Part shown: one piece after another, positions 9,428 through 19,194 of the stretch
How positions within the stretch are numbered: the first letter of the stretch is position 1
Layout of the letters: each line of letters begins with the position of its first letter
NCBI GenBank assembly: GCA_025452255.1
Contig: CP104974.1
Location: forward strand, 1,923,001-1,987,000
Reading direction: 5' to 3'
Source: Devosia sp. A8/3-2
GTDB lineage: Bacteria; Pseudomonadota; Alphaproteobacteria; Rhizobiales; Devosiaceae
DNA: 64,000 nt
Translations under genes and position numbers: made by a program
Notes under the pieces: model-generated
Told to the model about the DNA's origin: nothing
The model's database searches: none
The model's input: only the letters and a program-made list of their open reading frames with translations

Positions 9428-10442
9428 TTACTGAGCAGCGCCGGCTTCGAAAGCGGCGAGAACTTCAGCGGACTTGTCGGCCGGCTGGGGGATCAGGCCG
9501 GCAGCTTCAAGCGTGCCGCCTGCGCCCGAAATGCCTTCGGACAGGAAGAACTGAACATATTCTTCGATGCCGGGGATGGTGCCGATGTGCTGGCCCTTGA
9601 CGTAGAAGAACAGCGGACGGCTGACCGGGTATTCACCAGCCACGACGCTCTCATTGCTCGGCACGACGCCGTTGATGGTCGCGACCTTGAGGGTGTCCTT
9701 GTTCTGGTCGTAGAAGCTGAGGCCGAACACGCCGACAGTGGCGGGGTTCGAGGTCAGGCGAGCCGGGGTCTCGGTGTAGTCGCCCGAGATTTCCACGACC
9801 ACGTCCTGGCGGAGCGCGGTGCAGGCATCTTCCGGAGCGCCTTCAGGCAGGCCGGCTTCTTCGCAACCAGCGGTCACGACTTTTCCCTGGAAGACTTCAC
9901 GAGTGCCGTGATTGGAGCCCGGGATGGCCAGAGCGATGTCCTGATCAGGCAGGGCCGGATCAATCTCGTTCCACTTGGTGTAGGGATTGGCAACCGGGGC
10001 GCCGTCAACCGGAACCTGAGCGGCAATGGCCTTGTAGACTCGGAGCGGGGTGAGGGCGAAATCGGGGCCCGAAGCAGCCGAGGCGAACACGATGCCGTCA
10101 TAGCCGAACTGGATTTCACGGATATCGGTCACGCCGGCCGCAGTGCAGGCTTCGCGCTCGCTGTCCTTGATTGCACGGGAAGCATTGGCAATGTCGATGG
10201 TCTCTGCGCCAACGCCGGCACAGAATTGCTTGAGACCGCCGCCGGTGCCCGCCGGAGCCGACGACCGGGGTCTTGAATTCAGGGAAAGCGGCGCCGAATT
10301 CTTCGGCCACGATCGAGGCGAAGGGCAGCACGGTGGACGAGCCGGCGATCTGGATGGTGTCGCGCGACTGGGCGAAGGCGGCAGTGGTGCCAAACGCGGC
10401 GAGCGCGATGACTGCAGCACTGGCGTAAAGTGCGGTTTTCAT
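9428..10442 (-). CDS. pstS: Periplasmic phosphate-binding protein PstS
   Basis: Substrate-binding protein of about 338 residues with a Sec signal peptide of about 25 residues ending AAFAQ. Phosphate-binding loops are visible: AGSSTVLPFASIVAEEF at the mature N-terminus, GSGGTGGGLKQFC, NASRAIKDSE, and GSNHGTREVF in the second half. An extra G near 10252 shifts the frame inside the glycine-rich loop; the corrected reading joins GSGG to TGGGLKQ. It heads the pst operon, and a Pho box lies about 120 bp upstream. Two Cys pairs (positions around CTAAG and CEEAG/DACTA) may form disulphides. Confidence 0.95.
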
Positions 10443-10784
10443 GGGGATTTCCCTTTTACGAATTCGATTTCAAACTGGCTAGCCGATCCGGCAATTATTG
10501 CTGGCGCCGCCCTCTGACGCCGCCGACCATATGGGCGCCACGCAACAGTTTTATTGCGGTTTGGTGACTGGTTTATGACAGTGTAAGTATATGAAATGTA
10601 TGTGGTTTGCAGTTCAGTTCGCCGTCAAAATGGGGTTGTGTGACGGTGTTTTGTGACGGCGGGTTGGTGAGTCCGTCGGGCGGCAGAGGGCGCCGGCAAG
10701 GGGTATCCTAGGGGGATTTGTGACAGTCTGAGTAATGTTTTGCGGGTGGGGCGGCGGGATCGCCTGCCGTCTCGGCCAAGGGGG
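10443..10784. other. pstS promoter region
   Basis: This is 342 bases between the divergently read pstS promoter side and the end of the IclR gene. It contains the Pho box at 10563-10581 and further half-sites on the minus strand, such as ACTGTCACAAAT near 10719 and two CGTCAC copies near 10637-10660. No protein-coding sequence was seen. Confidence 0.6.
10563..10581 (-). promoter_or_regulatory. Pho box upstream of pstS
   Basis: On the minus strand the site reads CTGTCATAAACCAGTCACC: heptamers CTGTCAT (7/7 to the Pho consensus) and CAGTCAC (6/7) separated by 4 nt, so the period is 11 bp. It lies about 120 bp before the pstS ATG and is the expected PhoB binding site for the pst operon. Confidence 0.85.
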
Positions 10785-11539
10785 CTATCGCAGCAGCGGG
10801 CGGACCTCGGCTTGCACCTTGCGCATCAGCGGCAGGAAATTGGCGATCATGTGGGAGGTGGAGGCGCGGGCGGTTTGAGCGCCGATATTGAGGGCAGCGA
10901 CGGTTTGGCCTCAGGCGTTGAAAATGGGCACGGCGATGGAGCAGAGGCCCAGTTCCAGTTCTCGGTCTATGACGGCAAAGCCTTGCGCGGCGACGACGGC
11001 CAGTTCGGTGGTGATGGTGGGCAGGTCGGCCTTGGTCTTGGCGGTGTAGGCGATGAGCTCGGACTGATCGAGCACGGACTTGGCCTTGGCGGGGGCAGGG
11101 CGCTTAGGAGGACACGGCCCATGGAGGTGCAATAGGCGGGCAGGCGGGCGCCGGGCGCCGGGTTGATCGACATGACCCGGCGGATGGAGGCGCGGGCAAT
11201 GTAGAGAATGTCGGTGCCTTCCAGCATGGCGGCGGAGGTGCTTTCGCCGGTGGCGGTGGAGAGTTCCTCAAGGAAGGGCTGGATGAGGCGGGGGAGTGGG
11301 GTGGCGGCCAGATAGGAATGGCCCAGATTGAGCACGCGCGGGGTGAGGCGGAAGAATTTCCCATCATAGCTGGCATAGCCAAGGCTGGTGAGGGTCAGCA
11401 GGCACCGGCGGGCGGTGGCGCGTTCGAGGCCCGTGCGATTGGCGACATCGGTGATCGACTGGCTGGCATGGCCTTCGTCGAAACACTCGATGACGGCGAG
11501 ACCCTTGACCGGGCCGTTGATGATATCGCCCTCGCGCAT
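10785..11539 (-). CDS. IclR-family transcriptional regulator
   Basis: About 250 residues. An N-terminal winged helix (INGPVKGLAVIECF; ITDVANRTGLERATARRCL) binds DNA, and a C-terminal effector domain follows (GARLPAYCTSMGRVLLSALP). The closest type is the PcaR/PobR group controlling aromatic-acid genes. Two lesions are present: a lost G near 11096 (CCGCC for CCGGCC), and an in-frame TGA at 10911-10913 where CGA is expected, since homology-like sequence (GQTVAALNIGAQ to RPLLR) continues to a natural stop. The gene lies downstream of, and in the same direction as, an ABC importer cluster that it may control. Confidence 0.82.
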
Positions 11540-11601
11540 GGCTGGCTCCTCTTGTTCGGCAGGCGAACAGATAGCGCATTGCGCACGATGGGCGCCAGAT
11601 A

Positions 11602-12458
11602 TCAGCTGAGGTCGCGGCCGTAGAAATCGGATTGCGGGTCGGTCAGCACGAGGGTCCTGATCCGGTCCCATAGATAGCTGCGCAGCTCGATGAAGCGGGG
11701 CTCGGCACGGACATCATAGGTCCAGCGCGGGCGGTTGAGGCCGACATCGATGACTTCGAGCACCCGACCGGGACGCGGGCCCATCAGCACGATCTGGTCG
11801 GACAGCAGGATGGCTTCGTCCACGCTGTGGGTAACGAAGAGGGCGACTGATTTGCGCAGGGTCCAGAGGCGCATGAGTTCGATCTGCATCAACTCGCGGG
11901 TCTGGGCGTCGATGCTGGCAAAGGGCTCGTCGAGCAGCAGGATGGCGGGTTCGGAGGCGAGGGCGCGGGCCGGGGCGACGCGCTGCTTCATGCCGCCAGA
12001 GAGTTCGCTGGGATAGGCATTGGCAAAGCGGGTGAGGCCGACCAGCTCAATATAGCGGTCGGCGCGGGCGCGGCGTTCGGCCCGGTCGGGAATGGTTTCG
12101 ACCAGCGCGAATTCGACATTGCCGCGCACGCTCGACCGGGGATGAGCCGGAAGGACTGGAACACGAAGCCCATTTCAGGGCCCAGCGCAGGCGCGCGGCC
12201 GGAAACGGTGATGGTGCCGGCATCGGGGGTGATGAGGCCGTTGACCATGCGCAATATGGTGGTCTTGCCGCAGCCGGAGGGGCCGAGCAGGGAGACGAAG
12301 GCGCCGTCGCGCACCGTGAGGTCGACATTGGCGAGGGCAGAGCGTGCCGCTGCCATTGTTCTGGTTGCCAAAAGTCTTGGAGACGCCCCGCAGCATAATG
12401 CGCGGCGCAGGGGCCTCGCCATCGGCTGAGCCGGTATGCTGGGGGCGTCGCCGATCAT
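11602..12458 (-). CDS. ABC transporter ATP-binding protein, SsuB/TauB/NrtD type
   Basis: ATPase of about 280 residues for a nitrate/sulfonate/taurine-type importer. It shows Walker A GPSGCGKTT, signature ELSGGMKQRV, Walker B AILLLDEPFASID and switch His in VTHSVDEA. Three indels are repaired: near 12412 (lost C), 12347 (CAGAG for CGAG) and 12130 (CCGG for CCTGG, Pro-Trp-Ser). The signature helix reads RVAPARAL where RVALARAL is expected, a CTG-to-CCG change inside a CCTGG context. The start at 12458 overlaps the stop of the binding-protein gene by ATGA. Confidence 0.85.
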
Positions 12459-13468
12459 CGCGTCACGTTGTCCATGGTGGCGTCGGGGCCGAGTTCGGCC
12501 AGCACCGCGTCGAGAATAGAAAAATCGGTCCATTCGGCCAGCTCGACCTTGCGCACATTGGCGAAGTCTTCGCCTTCATAGAGAGAGGTGGCGGTGTAGT
12601 TGAGTTCGTCCTTGTTGAGCCCGCCATTGACGCTCCAGCTCTTGGCGAAGCTGACGCCGAGAGCTTCCAACGTCGCCATTTCGATATCGGGGCGGGCCTT
12701 GTGCATGGCGGCGGCCCAGACGGCGGGGTCGGCGGCGAAATCGCGCGAGGCCTTGACTAGGGCCGTGATCACCTTCTTGACGTCTTCGGCGCGCTCATCG
12801 AGCACTTTCTGGGTGACGATGTTGACTTTGCTGACCACGGGAGCGGCTGCGTAATAGGCATCCTGATCGATCAACACGTGCAGGCCGGTCGTGTCCTGCA
12901 TGGCGCTCCGGTACCGATCGACATGGTCGTGGCATCGACTCGGCCGGCGACCAGTGCCTGCGCCCGCACATTGGGCTGGCCGAGAGCGACGAATTCGAGT
13001 GTGTCGGTATCGACATCGGCGGCTTGCAGCACGCGGGTGCTGAGCGATTGATCAAGGCTGCCGGGGCGGCCGATGCCGAAGCTCTTGCCGGGCAGGTCCG
13101 CCGGGGTGGCGATGGAATCCTTGGCGGCGATCAGGAAGGGCAGGGACTTGTTGGGCGAGACCACGGCGCGCAGATCGGTGGCGCCACCGGCGACCAGCAG
13201 CAGCAGGGCATCGGTGCCGATATTGGCCATTTCGCCTTCGCCGGCCTGCAAAGCGGCCAATGCGGACGGCGTCTGCTGCACGCGGACCAGTTCGACCTCG
13301 ACGCCTTCGCGCTCGAAATAGCCTTCTTGCAGGGCCAGATCCATCACCGAATTGGGCACGAGAGGCGTTTCAAGATCGGTGACGATGAGGCGGAAGGGCT
13401 CGGCACTGGGCGGCCGGGGTGGACAGCAGGAAGGCAGCAGCGAGGCCGCCGAGTAGTTTGAGTTTCAC
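12455..13468 (-). CDS. ABC transporter substrate-binding protein, NMT1/SsuA/TauA-like
   Basis: Periplasmic binding protein of about 335 residues with a signal peptide starting at GTG 13468 (MKLKLLGGLAAAFLLSTPAA). The NMT1/THI5-like fold is indicated by DLALQEGYFEREGVEVELV, ALQAGEGEMANIGTDALL and a central GKSFGIGRPGSLDQ. Breaks occur near 13407 (an extra base between CAG and GCC) and near 12905 (CCGG for CCTGG, Thr-Trp-Ser). The substrate class is typically sulfonates, nitrate, pyrimidines or aromatic acids; the IclR neighbour may favour an aromatic acid, but this is a guess. Confidence 0.82.
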
Positions 13469-13499
13469 GGGGATGACTCCGGAGGCGCAAAAATTCTTG

Positions 13500-14253
13500 T
13501 CAGACGATTACTTCACTTCGGCGCCAGCGTCCCAGCCGAATTTCAACAAAACGCAGCGCCTCGGTGACAATGACGCCGACAAAGGCCGAGGTCAGCACGA
13601 CGACGAAATATTCGGCCATGCGGAAGGTGTTGCCATAGATGGCGAGCAGCCCGCCCAGCCCTTTGACCGCGGTATAGAGTTCGGCCACGACCGTGTTGAT
13701 CAGGCCAATGGTGGCGCCGACACGCAGGCCCACGATGATGAAGGGCACGGCGCCCGGCAGCACGATCTGGGTGAAGATGCGTTGGCGTTTGGCGCCGACG
13801 GAGCGGGCCATTTCTGACCAGTTCCTGATCGGAATTGAGCGCCCCGGCATAGGTATTGATCAGGATGGGCATGACGGCGCCCGGGAAGATGATGAGGATT
13901 TTGGCACGGGGGCCGAGGCCGAGAAAGACGATGATCAGCGGGATGAAGGCGACGCGGGGGGTGGCCGAGAGGGCATAGACGAAGATTTCGAGCGTCTTGC
14001 CGAGCGGGCGGATGGTGCCCATCAGCAGGCCGAGCGGCACGCCGACGAGAATGGCGACGGTATAGCCGCCCAGATAGATGGAGAGGCTATCGAACAGGGC
14101 GGTGCCTAGCCGGCCTTCGGCGATGAGGCGCTGGGCGGCTCGGAGCGTGTCGAGCAGGGAGGGCACCAGATTGCGCGCCACCTGCGTCGAGGCTAGCCAC
14201 CACAGGCCAATAAGGGCGGCGAGGAAGAGCAGACGATAGACTGCGATTTTCAT
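13500..14253 (-). CDS. ABC transporter permease, SsuC/TauC type
   Basis: Membrane permease of about 251 residues with six helices, from MKIAVYRLLFLAALIGLWWL to VTEALRFVEIRLGRWR. The ATPase-coupling loop ELVEMARSVGAKRQRIFTQI is broken by an extra A near 13815 (GTCAGAAATG for GTCGAAATG). It starts the three-gene importer transcript permease, binding protein, ATPase, with 31 nt before the GTG of the binding protein. Confidence 0.85.
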
Positions 14254-14441
14254 GAACGGCGACCTTGGCGTGCGGCGGGCGCCGCGCGGAACACGCTTTC
14301 AAGACCTCAAATACACTCCGGCCGGGTGCGCGAAAATACTGTTTTCGCTCCCGGCCCGAGATGATGTCGATGGGTCCCAACAGGGCAGGCGGCTGCCGGA
14401 CAGTTTATGCCGGCCCGTCTGCCCCCGTTGCAACGGCGTGA

Positions 14442-14885
14442 TTACTGGCCGATCTGGGCGACGAGTTCGTCGAACTTGGCCTTGGCCTTGGGCGGCACGC
14501 GGGCAGCCTGCAGATCTGCCGGGTTCGCCGGATCTTCGCCGACGACAATCAGGCCAACCATGCCCATGGCAAGGTGCGGAGCGCATTTGTAGCCATAGGC
14601 GCCAGCAACGTCGAAGGTGACGCTGAACTGTTCGTTGATCTTGCCTTTGAACTCATTGCCGCCTTCAGGGAACATGCCCTTGATGGTTTCGGCATTGTGG
14701 CCCTTGTCGGTGGGAATGAAGGTGACGGTGTCGCCGGGGGCGATCTGCAGGAATGCCGGCTCGAACACCATGGCGTTGCCGGCCGCATCCTTGTTGAGCA
14801 TGTGAACCTCAAACTCGGCCGCAGAGAGCGACATGGTCGAGACAGCGGTAACGGCCGCGAAGGCGAGGATACCGAAAATCTTCAC
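14442..14885 (-). CDS. Pseudoazurin, periplasmic type-1 copper protein
   Basis: Intact cupredoxin of about 147 residues with a signal peptide ending [11 protein letters not shown]. The four type-1 copper ligands are visible: His in DKGHNAETI, then Cys, His and Met in [11 protein letters not shown]. It carries electrons in the periplasm, usually to denitrification or related reductases, but none is encoded here. The start is taken as GTG 14885, which has a perfect AAGGAG ribosome site 8 nt upstream; an upstream Met (MRLRRQEG) lacks this. Confidence 0.93.
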   Translation of the reverse strand: MKIFGILAFAAVTAVSTMSLSAAEFEVHMLNKDAAGNAMVFEPAFLQIAPGDTVTFIPTDKGHNAETIKGMFPEGGNEFKGKINEQFSVTFDVAGAYGYKCAPHLAMGMVGLIVVGEDPANPADLQAARVPPKAKAKFDELVAQIGQ

Positions 14886-15126
14886 GTTGAATACTCCTTC
14901 TTGGCGCCTGAGGCGCAAATGTCATGCCGATGCGTCAGATGCATCGGCGCGCAAACCCATAGGACACGGCTTGGTCGAGCGCCAGTAACGCAAGTGTCGC
15001 GCCCCTCCGATTTCAGCTGCCGCCAAAGCCACGATAGGATGCCGGCTCTGCCCGATCAATATGGCCCGGTAAACAGCTGCACCGGTAACGGCCCGCAGGG
15101 CGGGCGGTTCCTTCGGCTTGCGAAGG

Positions 15127-15720
15127 CTAGAGGGCCTTGCCCAGATGCAGGCCCTCGCTGCGCTCGATCTCGACAAAGCCGAGATGGTGATAAAAGCCGA
15201 TGGCGCGTGCATTGGTGGGGCTGACCCCCAGATGGACGGCCTTGGCGCCGGCCTCGCGCAGGGAGGCCAGTTCGGCCTCGATCAGCTTGCGGCCCCAGCC
15301 GCCGGACTGGGCGGGCGGCAACAGGTTGATATGCAGATGCGCGGGGTGGCTGGCGACGACGCCGGCATGGCTGTGAACCGGGCTGGCGATGCGGTCGAGT
15401 ACCTTGGCGTCGAATGGCGCGGTGGCGGTGCGGCCGGCATAGTGCTGGGCCAGTTGGGGCCACCATTGGCTGTCCAGCTCGGCCTCGAAGGCGTTGGTAT
15501 CGGGCGTGCCGACGATATAGCCGACCACTTCGCCGTTATCATCGACCACGAAAGCGTGCGCAGGCTCGAAGTCGAGATAGGGCACGGACCAGACGAGGCC
15601 CGGATAATCCGGATCGGAAAACAGGGCGCTCGCATCGGTGCCGGAATCGGCGGTGAGCAGGCAGATTCGGAAGAGATCGGCGCGGTCGGCGGGGCGGGCG
15701 GGCCGGATATGGATCGGCAT
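15127..15720 (-). CDS. GNAT-family N-acetyltransferase
   Basis: Intact protein of about 197 residues. The N-terminal IRPARPADRADLFRICL is a typical GNAT first strand and helix; the acetyl-CoA loop is QSGGWGRKLIEAELASLREA, followed by VSPTNARAIGFYHHLGF. The family transfers acetyl groups to amines or protein N-termini; the target is unknown. It stands alone, with no conserved partner on either side. Confidence 0.88.
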   Translation of the reverse strand: MPIHIRPARPADRADLFRICLLTADSGTDASALFSDPDYPGLVWSVPYLDFEPAHAFVVDDNGEVVGYIVGTPDTNAFEAELDSQWWPQLAQHYAGRTATAPFDAKVLDRIASPVHSHAGVVASHPAHLHINLLPPAQSGGWGRKLIEAELASLREAGAKAVHLGVSPTNARAIGFYHHLGFVEIERSEGLHLGKAL

Positions 15721-15864
15721 TGGGGGCTCTGTGCTGGTGTTTTGCGGCAAGCCTAGGCGATGGAGCGCGGCGAGTAAATTAGCGCGAAATCGTGATTGTG
15801 ATGGACGATATCGGGGGCGATCGCGCTTTTCAGCATGGCCGGTTTGGATTAGGCCGGAAGGGCA

Positions 15865-16897
15865 ATGTCAACGAGTGACCCCATGTCCCTGAGCAACAGA
15901 CTGAAACGCAGCGGCTTTGATCTTTACCTCCTGTTGCTGCTGGGCACGGTGGTTTTGGCGAGCCTTCTGCCGGTGCAGGGCGTGGCGGCGGATGTGTTGT
16001 CGCAGGTGGTCTATTTCGCCGTGGCGCTGCTGTTTTTCCTTTATGGGGCCAAGCTGAATACCAGTGCCATCGTTGCGGGGCTCAGCAATTGGCGGCTGCA
16101 GGCGCTGGTCTTTGCCAGCACGTTCATTGCCTTTCCCATTGTCGGGTTTGCCCTGTCGAGCGCGCTGTCGCCCCGGCTGCGGCCGGAAATCGTGATCGGG
16201 CTTCTCTATCTGGCGGTGCTGCCTTCGACGGTGCAGTCTTCCATTGCCTTTACCTCGATTGCACGCGGCAATGTGCCGGCGGCGGTCTGTGCGGCGTCGA
16301 TTTCAAATCTGCTCGGTGTGTTCATCACGCCGATCTTTGCCGCGCTCCTGCTGCATACCAGCGGGGAGGGCGGGTTCGACTCGGGCTCCATGGTCGATAT
16401 CGGGGTGCAGATTTTGCTGCCGTTCATTGTGGGGCAATTGGCGCGGCCGCTGGTGGGCAAGTTCATCCAGCGCCATGGCAGGCTGACGCAAGTGGTGGAT
16501 CGCGGCTCGATCCTGCTGATCGTCTATTCGGCATTCAGTGCCGGCATGGTGGCCGGCATCTGGCAGCAGGTGGACACGGCGACCCCTGGCCATCATGATC
16601 TCAGCCGATATCGCGCTGCTCGCCATCATCATGGTGGGCACGAGCTTTGTCGGGCGGGTATCGGGGCTGGCGCGGGAGGACCGGCTGGTGCTGCTGTTCT
16701 GCGGCTCCAAGAAGAGCTCGGCCAGCGGATTGCCGATGGCCAATATCCTGTTTGCCGGACAGACGGTGAGCCTGATCGTGCTGCCGCTGATGATCTTTCA
16801 CCAGATCCAGCTCTTTGTCTGCGCGGTGATCGCGCAGCGTGAGGGGCATCGCGTCAGCGAGGACATCGCCTTGGGCGTACCGGCAAAAGCGGCCTGA
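15865..16897 (+). CDS. Bile acid:sodium symporter (BASS) family transporter, YfeH-like
   Basis: Membrane protein of about 343 residues with nine to ten helices. It contains the YfeH-type core: FFLYGAKLNTSAIVAG, LYLAVLPSTVQSSIAFTSIA (crossover region) and NVPAAVCAASISNLLGVF. An extra C near 16584 (ACCCCTGGCC for ACCCTGGCC) shifts the frame; the corrected reading continues LAIMISADIALLAIIMVG and FCGSKKSSASGLPMANILF. The physiological substrate of this subgroup is unsettled (organic anions or arsenite relatives). Confidence 0.84.
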
Positions 16898-16981
16898 GAT
16901 TAACCCTTGATTAACCATAAGGGGTCACCCTGATGGCATTCTGGGTAACTTGGTTTTGGGGGCTCAGAAAGCGACGACCAA

Positions 16982-17205
16982 ATGTATGACTTCGCACCCG
17001 ATGCCAGCGCCACCGAGGCCCCGGTTGGACTGCCGGTAGCAGATGTCGAAAGAGATCTGATCCCGGCGACGTTGCGGCAGACAGAAGGAAACCGTACCCA
17101 CGCCGCCAATGTCCTGGGCATCTCGATCAGGACGATGCGGAACAAGTTGAGGGAATATGCCGAAACCGGCACGGAAATTCCCCGGCAGTGCAGCACGAAC
17201 ACTAG
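16982..17205 (+). CDS. Small Fis-type helix-turn-helix protein, FlbD/NtrC C-terminal-like
   Basis: About 74 residues. The Fis-type DNA-binding helix pair is clear: VERDLIPATLRQTEGNRTHA and AANVLGISIRTMRNKLREYA. It resembles the C-terminal domain of NtrC-family activators such as FlbD but has no receiver or AAA+ part. As written, the frame runs through the terminator at 17212. Restoring one C in the CCCC run near 17182 gives the ending EIPPAVQHEH and a TAG at 17203, just before the hairpin, which is more credible. It could be a stand-alone nucleoid or flagellar regulator; its target is unknown. Confidence 0.6.
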
Positions 17206-17211
17206 CAAAGA

Positions 17212-17237
17212 AGCCCCGCATCTCGGCGGGGCTTTTT
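17212..17237 (+). terminator. Rho-independent terminator after the Fis-type gene
   Basis: Stem AGCCCCGC / GCGGGGCT with a short loop, followed by TTTTT. It is a strong intrinsic terminator, 6 nt past the inferred stop. Confidence 0.85.
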
Positions 17238-17253
17238 GTTTTGATGCTGTGCA

Positions 17254-17282
17254 GCGTCACACAAGCTTCACTAAACTTACAT
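17254..17282 (+). promoter_or_regulatory. Pho-box-like triple direct repeat upstream of phnC
   Basis: Heptamers GCGTCAC, GCTTCAC and CTTACAT follow one another with exactly 4 nt between each pair, giving the 11-bp period of PhoB sites. Matches to CTGTCAY are about 5/7 each. It lies about 60 bp before the phnC start. This supports PhoB control but is weaker than the pstS site. Confidence 0.55.
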
Positions 17283-17339
17283 GGTCGCGTCAATCAGCGG
17301 CCCTAGGTGTGCGCCCAGTTTATTGGCGGGGCTGGCTGC

Positions 17340-18161
17340 ATGCTGAAGATCTCTCACGTTTCGCGACGGTTCGGTAACAAGCTTGCCGTCGACGATGTGA
17401 CGCTGGAGATCCCGCAGGGCCAGATGGTCGGGATTATCGGCCGCTCGGGCGCCGGCAAGTCGACACTGCTGCGCATGATCAACCGGCTCAACGACGTGTC
17501 GAGCGGCTATATCGATTATGAAGGCAGCCGGGTTTCGGAGCTGAAGGGGCAGGCGCTGCGCGGTTGGCAGCGCGATTGCGCCATGATCTTCCAGCAATTC
17601 AATCTCGTGCCGCGGCTCGATGTCATCACCAATGTGATGCTGGGGCGGCTCAATGGTCGCAATCCACTGCTCAATCTGCTGCAGGTGTTTTCTGCCGACG
17701 AGCAGTTTGCCGCGCTCAAGGCGCTGGAACGGCTCGATATCGCGCAAACCGCCACGCAATGGGCACAGACCCTGTCAGGCGGGCAGCAGCAGCGCGTCGC
17801 CATCGCCCGGGCCCTGATGCAGGGGCCGAAGATGATCCCGGCCGATGAGCCGATTGCCAGCCTTGATCCGCGCAATGCCCAGATCGTCATGGATAGCCTG
17901 CGCGACATCAATGCCGAGGGCAAGATCACCGTCATCACCAACCTGCACACGCTCGACACGGCGCGCGCCTATTGCGAGCGCATTATCGGCATGGCTGCGG
18001 GCAAAGTGGTGTTCGATGGCACGCCAGACGAGCTGACCACCGATGTGGCCCGCACCATTTACGGCGCCGATGGGCTCAAGGAAGCGTTCTCCGAAGCGCT
18101 GACCTCGACCTCGATCACCCCGCTGACCCTCAAGACATCCAGCGCCCCATCGGCGCCGTAA
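17340..18161 (+). CDS. phnC: Phosphonate ABC transporter ATP-binding protein PhnC
   Basis: Uninterrupted 273-residue ATPase: Walker [10 protein letters not shown], signature [15 protein letters not shown], PhnC-typical [21 protein letters not shown] and switch [15 protein letters not shown]. Walker B reads [14 protein letters not shown]. The Pro (codon 17838-17840, CCG) replaces the usual Leu, probably a CTG misread in a CCTGG context. It powers uptake of phosphonate, phosphite or organophosphate through PhnE1/E2. It heads a four-gene operon behind a Pho-box-like element. No C-P lyase gene is in the window. Confidence 0.92.
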   Translation: MLKISHVSRRFGNKLAVDDVTLEIPQGQMVGIIGRSGAGKSTLLRMINRLNDVSSGYIDYEGSRVSELKGQALRGWQRDCAMIFQQFNLVPRLDVITNVMLGRLNGRNPLLNLLQVFSADEQFAALKALERLDIAQTATQWAQTLSGGQQQRVAIARALMQGPKMIPADEPIASLDPRNAQIVMDSLRDINAEGKITVITNLHTLDTARAYCERIIGMAAGKVVFDGTPDELTTDVARTIYGADGLKEAFSEALTSTSITPLTLKTSSAPSAP

Positions 18162-18225
18162 CCGAAGTTCCGCTGCCGGAATTCCGGCATGCCGACACAC
18201 AAGCGACACCAAAGGAAAACTATCC

Positions 18226-19132
18226 ATGTCCGCGATCCGTAAAATCCTGCTGGCCTCCGTGGCCCTGACCATGTCGACCGCTGCCTTCGCCCGGGACGTC
18301 ACTGTCCTGCGCATCGGCCTTGATGGCGGCGAAAACGAGAGCGATCAGCTGCGCCGTTCGGAATGCGTTGCCGAGCCGCTGAAGGCCGCCACCGGTGTTT
18401 CCGAAGTGCAGTTCTTCCCCTCGCCGGACTATAATGGCGTGATCCGGGGCCTGCTTGGCGGCACGATCGACATCGCCATCATGGGCGCTTCGTCCTATGC
18501 CTCGATCTATCTCAGCGACCCGGAAGCTGTGGACCCGGTGCTGACCACCCAGCAGGAAGACGGCTCGACCGGCTATCACTCGATCATGGTCGCGCGCAAG
18601 GATTCGGGCATTACCGATCTGGCCTCGACCAAGGGCAAGAAGCTCGGTTTCGCCGATCCGGATTCGACCTCGGGCTATCTGGTGCCAAGCGTTTCCCTGC
18701 CGAACGATATCGGCGCGCCGATCGCTGAATTCTACAGCGAAACCGGCTTTGGCGGCGGTCATGAAAACTCGGTTCTGGGCGTGCTCGACGGCACTGGGAT
18801 GTCGGCACCACCTTCGGCTCGGGCCGGGGCGAATTCTCGGAGGGTTATACCTCGGGCAATCTGCGCATCATGGTCGACAAGGGCCTGCTTGACATGGACG
18901 ACTGGTGGAAGTCTGGCAGTCGCCGATCATCCCCAATGGCCCGCTGATGGTGTCCAACAAACTGCCGGCCGACATGAAGGAAAAGGTCACCGCCTTCTTC
19001 GCCGGCCTGCCGGAAGCCGATTTCGAGTGCTTCGATGCGTTCACCGCTGGCGGCTACACCAATTTCGTCCCGGCCAGCCAGGAAATGTACCAGACCATCA
19101 TCGACGCCCGTAAGTCGGTCATCGGCGGCTGA
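18226..19132 (+). CDS. phnD: Phosphonate ABC transporter substrate-binding protein PhnD
   Basis: Periplasmic binding protein of about 303 residues, signal peptide MSAIRKILLASVALTMSTAA. PhnD features include RIGLDGGENESDQLRR, FFPSPDYNGVIRGLLGGTID, GASSYASIY, TGYHSIMVARKDSGI and FADPDSTSGYLVP. Two indels at CCTGG sites are repaired: near 18796 (Thr-Trp-Asp) and near 18902 (Asp-Leu-Val-Glu-Val-Trp). After them the protein continues WQSPIIPNGPLMVSN to the stop at 19132. Confidence 0.9.
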
Positions 19133-19194
19133 TTTCCTGACCTGAACCAAGACGGCGGCGCGACAAGCGCCGCCGTTGCCACATGGGGGCGCAT

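Noticed and set aside
8588..10276. 562-codon plus-strand frame opposite pstC/pstS
   Set aside because: Shadow of the real permease and binding-protein genes; composition is not protein-like.
16982..17377. A 131-residue version of the Fis-type protein
   Set aside because: It would run through a strong terminator and the Pho-box-like repeat of phnC; the tail has no protein-like features.
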